A DNA stretch of 64,000 nt from Chlorophyllum brunneum (taxonomy: Eukaryota > Basidiomycota > Agaricomycetes > Agaricales > Agaricaceae), in assembly GCA_963576785.1 (NCBI GenBank), contig OY756148.1, positions 186,001-250,000 on the forward strand. The letters run 5' to 3'. Position 1 is the stretch's first letter. The number at the start of each line of letters is the position of its first letter. Shown here in pieces: positions 60,261 through 64,000 of this stretch. The notes beneath the pieces are model-generated. The model made no database searches and was not told where the DNA came from. It was given only the letters and a program-made list of their open reading frames with translations. A program made the position numbers and the translations under genes.

Positions 60261-62536
60261 GCTACGTAACATATAATGCGCATTGGTCACTCTGCTTTCG
60301 AGTGCAGCGAGACACATTGAGTGAAAGTGGACTCAATATTATTCCAGTCAGTACAAAGGGGGAGGTAACGACTTGTACAGATTAAGCAGAGTACAAAATA
60401 GGGCCGCAGTAAAAGCCCTCATAGTGTCCATGCTGGGATGTGCATATGAGTCGTCTGAACAGCCCACGGATTGGGTTTGCGTAACAATGGCAGATTCCGA
60501 CGTTTTCATTGGTCGCACTGCTATGAGAAGTGAGGCTAGTGAAATTGGAAACAATGATGGGGGTCGTACGGGTGGTACGAAGATCCGGTGGACCTGGCGC
60601 CATCAGCGACAACCGTAGCTGGCCACGTTTTTAGCCCCGACACGAGGAGAGGCGCACCTCCAATGCCCCATTTCCAAAAGCAATAGATACAGCACCGCGT
60701 ACTGCACTCCAGCGTCTGAAAAGAGTGCTGTCGGATTGCTGTCCCCGTCGGGAAGAAAACGAAATTGGACGTGGGTAGTAGAGTTGTTAGGGGAGGGAAT
60801 AAACGAGTGTCGTTCCACAACTTCACATTCTAGAGCCAGTTAACTAGTCGAGCACAATCAGCTGAGTCACGCACACAATTAGCTCATTCTTTGTGAATAC
60901 CGGCCCTTCTGGTACTCGCTCAGGCAAGATGCAATGGGGGTCAGAACTTAGTTCAAGAGCCTAGGCTTTGCGTATTCGTGATATGCAACACAGAGGTGCA
61001 GCGAGTGATGCATCCACCGTAGAAACGATAGCCACAATTGCAAAATCAGCGAGGGTGGTGAAGGTGCAGGTGGTAAACTTATATTCGAGGACAGCAAGGC
61101 CTTGAGGGAGGTGTTCGAGGGTGGTAAAGATCATGATGTGATACGAAACGTATTGGTAAGGTAACCGACCTGAGTGTCGCAAGTGTCACTTCTTTGTTGC
61201 CTTGGCGCAGGAGCCCTCTCTTTCTCTCTTCGGCAGATGGAGCGAGCTGGATGCGCTCTTAGTGCCGTGGCTCTCCCCGGAGATCGGGGCCTGACTGTAG
61301 ATCCCCCTCAACTCGGCTTGACTTCGGGTCGTCTGGGGACAGTCTTGAGGTTGACGCACTTGGCACAGTTGGAGGCGACGGCGTTGGAGGAGTAAGCTGC
61401 GACCGTCGCAACGGTAAAGGTAAGAGGCTGTGTTCTTCCCCACTCGTGCACTCTCACAGCTCACTCATTCTGGGTCTTTCATCTGTTTCGGTGGTGTCAC
61501 TCGCGCTCAGACTTTTTGCTTGGGATAAAGAATACAATATCGCACTGAGTGAAAAGCACAGAACTCGCTCTGGGCACTCGAGGGACCGCCGTAGTTGATG
61601 AGCCGGGTCAAGGGACAATAACCACTGTACACTAGGTGGTTGTAATAAGACTCGAAATAATAGGTCTCCGAAACCTCTAGTACACTCACTCTTCCAGTGT
61701 ACTCAAGTCGTCACTCAAGCGAACCTCAGCCTTGTGCCTCTCTATCTCTCCCCATCAGTTCATCACCAAATTGTTATATAGGCTACACACTACACTGTCT
61801 TCCTCGCCCCTACCAACACCAGCCCTATCCGGACGTAACCAACATCTTCACTTATCTTCTCCAACCCCTCTCAGGTCCCCAAGACGTTAATAATAAAAAG
61901 ATGCTCCACTCAAATTGCGATGTCAGTAAGCGGTTTCCGAACATTGTTGGACAAACTTGGATGCGGTGTGATGGGATGGATGACTCTATTAGTGATTCTT
62001 GGGAGAAACCATGATTTCTGAGGATTCTACCGGGAACTATCCTCCATCACACACTGGGTCACCAGGGCACCCATTGTCGCACCACAAAATGACACCATTG
62101 CGATACACAGCCTTGATTCCAAAAGTGGGAGAAGCTTTGGAATTCACGTCGTAAAACTCTGGAACCATAGAAGTGGAGCCCCCCAAAATATAACATCGGC
62201 ACCATCGTGACAGTTCATCCTTATCCCGCGAAATACGCAATTCTGATTCTTATTTTTCCACATTTCGCCACCTCAGTGACTCATGAAGATTATCCTGACA
62301 GCTGACGGTTCTACCTCAACCAGGTTAAAAGCAAATACTACGTACACCATGGACCTCAAGGCTTGACTGATGGACTTTGTGCCATGAGAACTTAATTCTC
62401 TTCCATCGTTTCTGATATTGTTTTGCTGATCATCATGGTCTTATTATCGGTGCAGACCGAGGCGGGAACCACTGACCCCACACCCAGCACATATATAAAC
62501 CCGCCCCCGAAGTTATGACCTTGAAACACACTGGCA
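60261..62536. other. Intergenic
   Basis: No gene could be supported. Several 60-100-codon frames exist on both strands (for example minus 61186-61464 and plus 61174-61395) without recognisable domains. A small secreted protein cannot be excluded near 61300-61430 on the minus strand. A TATA box at 62491-62498 belongs to the next gene. Confidence 0.35.
62491..62498 (+). promoter_or_regulatory. TATA box of seven-TM gene 5
   Basis: ATATATAA about 45 nt before the ATG at 62537. Confidence 0.5.
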
Positions 62537-63951
62537 ATGTACGACCGGGCGAATGCCATTGCCTTGCAGCACTCTGTGACTCTCCACATGGCAGCGGTAA
62601 CTACCATTTCAATCCTATATGGTATGAGGTGACCCTTCCTTCGTTTGAGTCATTTATTGATCATCGTGCAGGGGTCTAGTGAGGAATTGCTCGTTTTGAT
62701 CGTGTGCGCACTGGCTAAGCTGACATCCGGACAGTCTCCTTGTTTTTCCTGCCTGTGTCTATGTCCTGGTTGGGCAAAGAATGCCTGGCCAACCCATACA
62801 CTGGTAGGTGATTCTGGAACACGGTTTTACGATTGCCCCTCATATTCCGAAGGGTTCTGCTTGTTGCTGTGTGCATTCAATTCATTGCAATGACATTTAT
62901 TACTGTGGATTTACAGAGAGCAATATTCAAGAACTATTCCTATTCTGCAAATTTGATGGCCATGCCATATGGCCTCGAACAGATGCTCATGTTACAAGCA
63001 GATTTCTCCATTATTTCGGTTGCGTGTTCCTTTGTCAATGTTCGTATTCATCCTTTAGCCTCCGTAGATGATCATCTCATATTATTCAGGTTGTAATTGG
63101 TGATGCTATCATGGTCTGGCGAGTGTGGATCTTATTCCATAGCCGAAATATCTTGATCTGCCTACCACCCGTGAGTTCATTCTCTATCTATTCCATGTAA
63201 TATCCACCTACTGTCTTCAGATTATGACTTTGATCGGTAGTACAGGTAAATTGACTTCAGGCTATGGAACTTCGAAGTCGACTCACCGACCACGAATTCA
63301 GCATGTGGAATTGCCGCGGTCGATGGAATTTTGGGTGGTGCAATTATGCAATTCAAAGTTACTCCTGCTTTAGTCTCTGCGTGTACACTTGGCATGGCGA
63401 CACAGGTTTACTCAACTTCGTTATCGCCTGGGAAATCTGGCGTCGGGGCATGGTTATTGATTCGCCATCAGGCGGCTGGAAGCGATTGACTGGTTACAAG
63501 GCAATCATAATCATGGTTGTTGAGTCTGGCGCTATCTACACTGCATTTGTCCTTCCCTTGACCATCACATTGGCGGTTGGTTCGACGACCGTGACCATTC
63601 TCGAAGGGCTCTTCGAGCCTCTGTCGGTGAGCTATTCGTCGGAGTCCTAGTCTCGGCTTATTTTAATACTGGTTGTTTTAACAGGCTCTAATCCCAGCAT
63701 CAATGATCATCCGAGTGGGAATGAACCGAAATCGACAGTTCAAAATGAGTGTCCTCTCTCAGGTTCGTCCCCTTACCAACCAGGGGAAGGGTAAGGGAAA
63801 CCGTAACGCAACACTGGGCATTACCTTCACCCGAAGTCACCATTCGGAGACCTTGGATCGTGAGGTAGTTCAAGTTGGGGTCACAGACATACTGAGTGAA
63901 AGTAGGCCAAGCGGTGGTCAGACTAAAGGACAGAAGAATTGTGTAGATTGA
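62537..63951 (+). pseudogene. Seven-transmembrane gene 5 with a single frameshift
   Basis: Same eight-exon plan (62537-62621, 62672-62678, 62735-62803, 62853-63039, 63090-63170, 63221-63245, from 63302, and 63685-63951). All introns have good borders. In exon 7 one base is missing near 63420-63422 within the STS-IAWEIWRRG motif, shifting frame; the rest (VVESGAIYTAFVLPL, IPASMIIRVGMNRNRQF) is intact. The C-terminal tail is about 27 residues longer than in gene 4. It is either a recent pseudogene or has a single-base sequence error. Confidence 0.7.
62672..62678 (+). other. 7-nt micro-exon of seven-TM gene 5
   Basis: GGGTCTA between GTGCAG and GTGAGG. It encodes Gly-Val-Tyr with flanking bases. 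Confidence 0.72.
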
Positions 63952-64000
63952 CCGGACCCACATAGAGCGAAGTAGCTACAATCAGCCCTGTATTCCTGTT

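Noticed and set aside
1..64000. CRISPR array, operons, ribosome binding sites, integrative prophage
   Set aside because: The window is eukaryotic: intron-rich genes, LTR elements, and no repeat-spacer pattern.

Overview
The window looks like a piece of a mushroom-forming basidiomycete genome (Agaricomycetes). Genes are split by many 40-60 nt introns with GT-AG (sometimes GC-AG) borders and CTGAC-like branch sites. The recognisable families are those expanded in such fungi: F-box proteins, NACHT NTPases, a short seven-transmembrane family, a wax-synthase-like MBOAT enzyme, a secreted aerolysin-like protein and LTR retrotransposons. There is no bacterial operon structure and no CRISPR array, and I recognised no rRNA or tRNA gene.

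Layout. 1-1.9 kb: broken gag of an LTR element running off the left edge. 2.8-10.6 kb: a decaying cluster of a two-domain F-box/propeller-like family (one 497-aa copy, one truncated copy, one remnant), mixed with a gene carrying a possible PD-(D/E)XK nuclease core and scraps of that gene and of a NACHT gene. 12.6-15.3 kb: a 782-aa TPR-like plus F-box protein. 16.5-18.4 kb: an old decayed F-box copy. 19.0-20.4 kb: the wax-synthase-like gene. 20.8-22.2 kb: seven-TM gene 1. 23.4-25.2 kb: secreted aerolysin-like gene with a K/P-rich repeat tail. 25.2-35.6 kb: a duplicated neighbourhood holding an intact 883-aa F-box gene, an intact Golgi-pH-regulator (GPHR/GPR89) gene, seven-TM gene 2 (broken) and dead fragments of each. 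36.3-53.9 kb: two tandem NACHT pseudogenes. The second is split just after a candidate start codon by a copia LTR retrotransposon (38015-51852, target duplication CTGCC), which is itself split by a young chromodomain gypsy element (42925-49415, target duplication GAGTA). 55.2-57.1 kb: another degenerate copy of the F-box/seven-TM neighbourhood. 59.0-64.0 kb: seven-TM genes 4 (intact) and 5 (one frameshift).

The main theme is local duplication followed by decay. F-box, NACHT, nuclease-like and seven-TM genes each occur as intact or near-intact copies beside broken relatives, and retroelements have landed among them. The most distinctive observations are a 7-nt micro-exon conserved in four seven-TM paralogues, an extra 278-aa reading frame between pol and the 3' LTR of the gypsy element, and the two-level nested insertion dated by its LTRs. 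Exon borders were inferred by eye from frame, splice consensus and comparison between paralogues. No database search was run, so family names come from recognised motifs.
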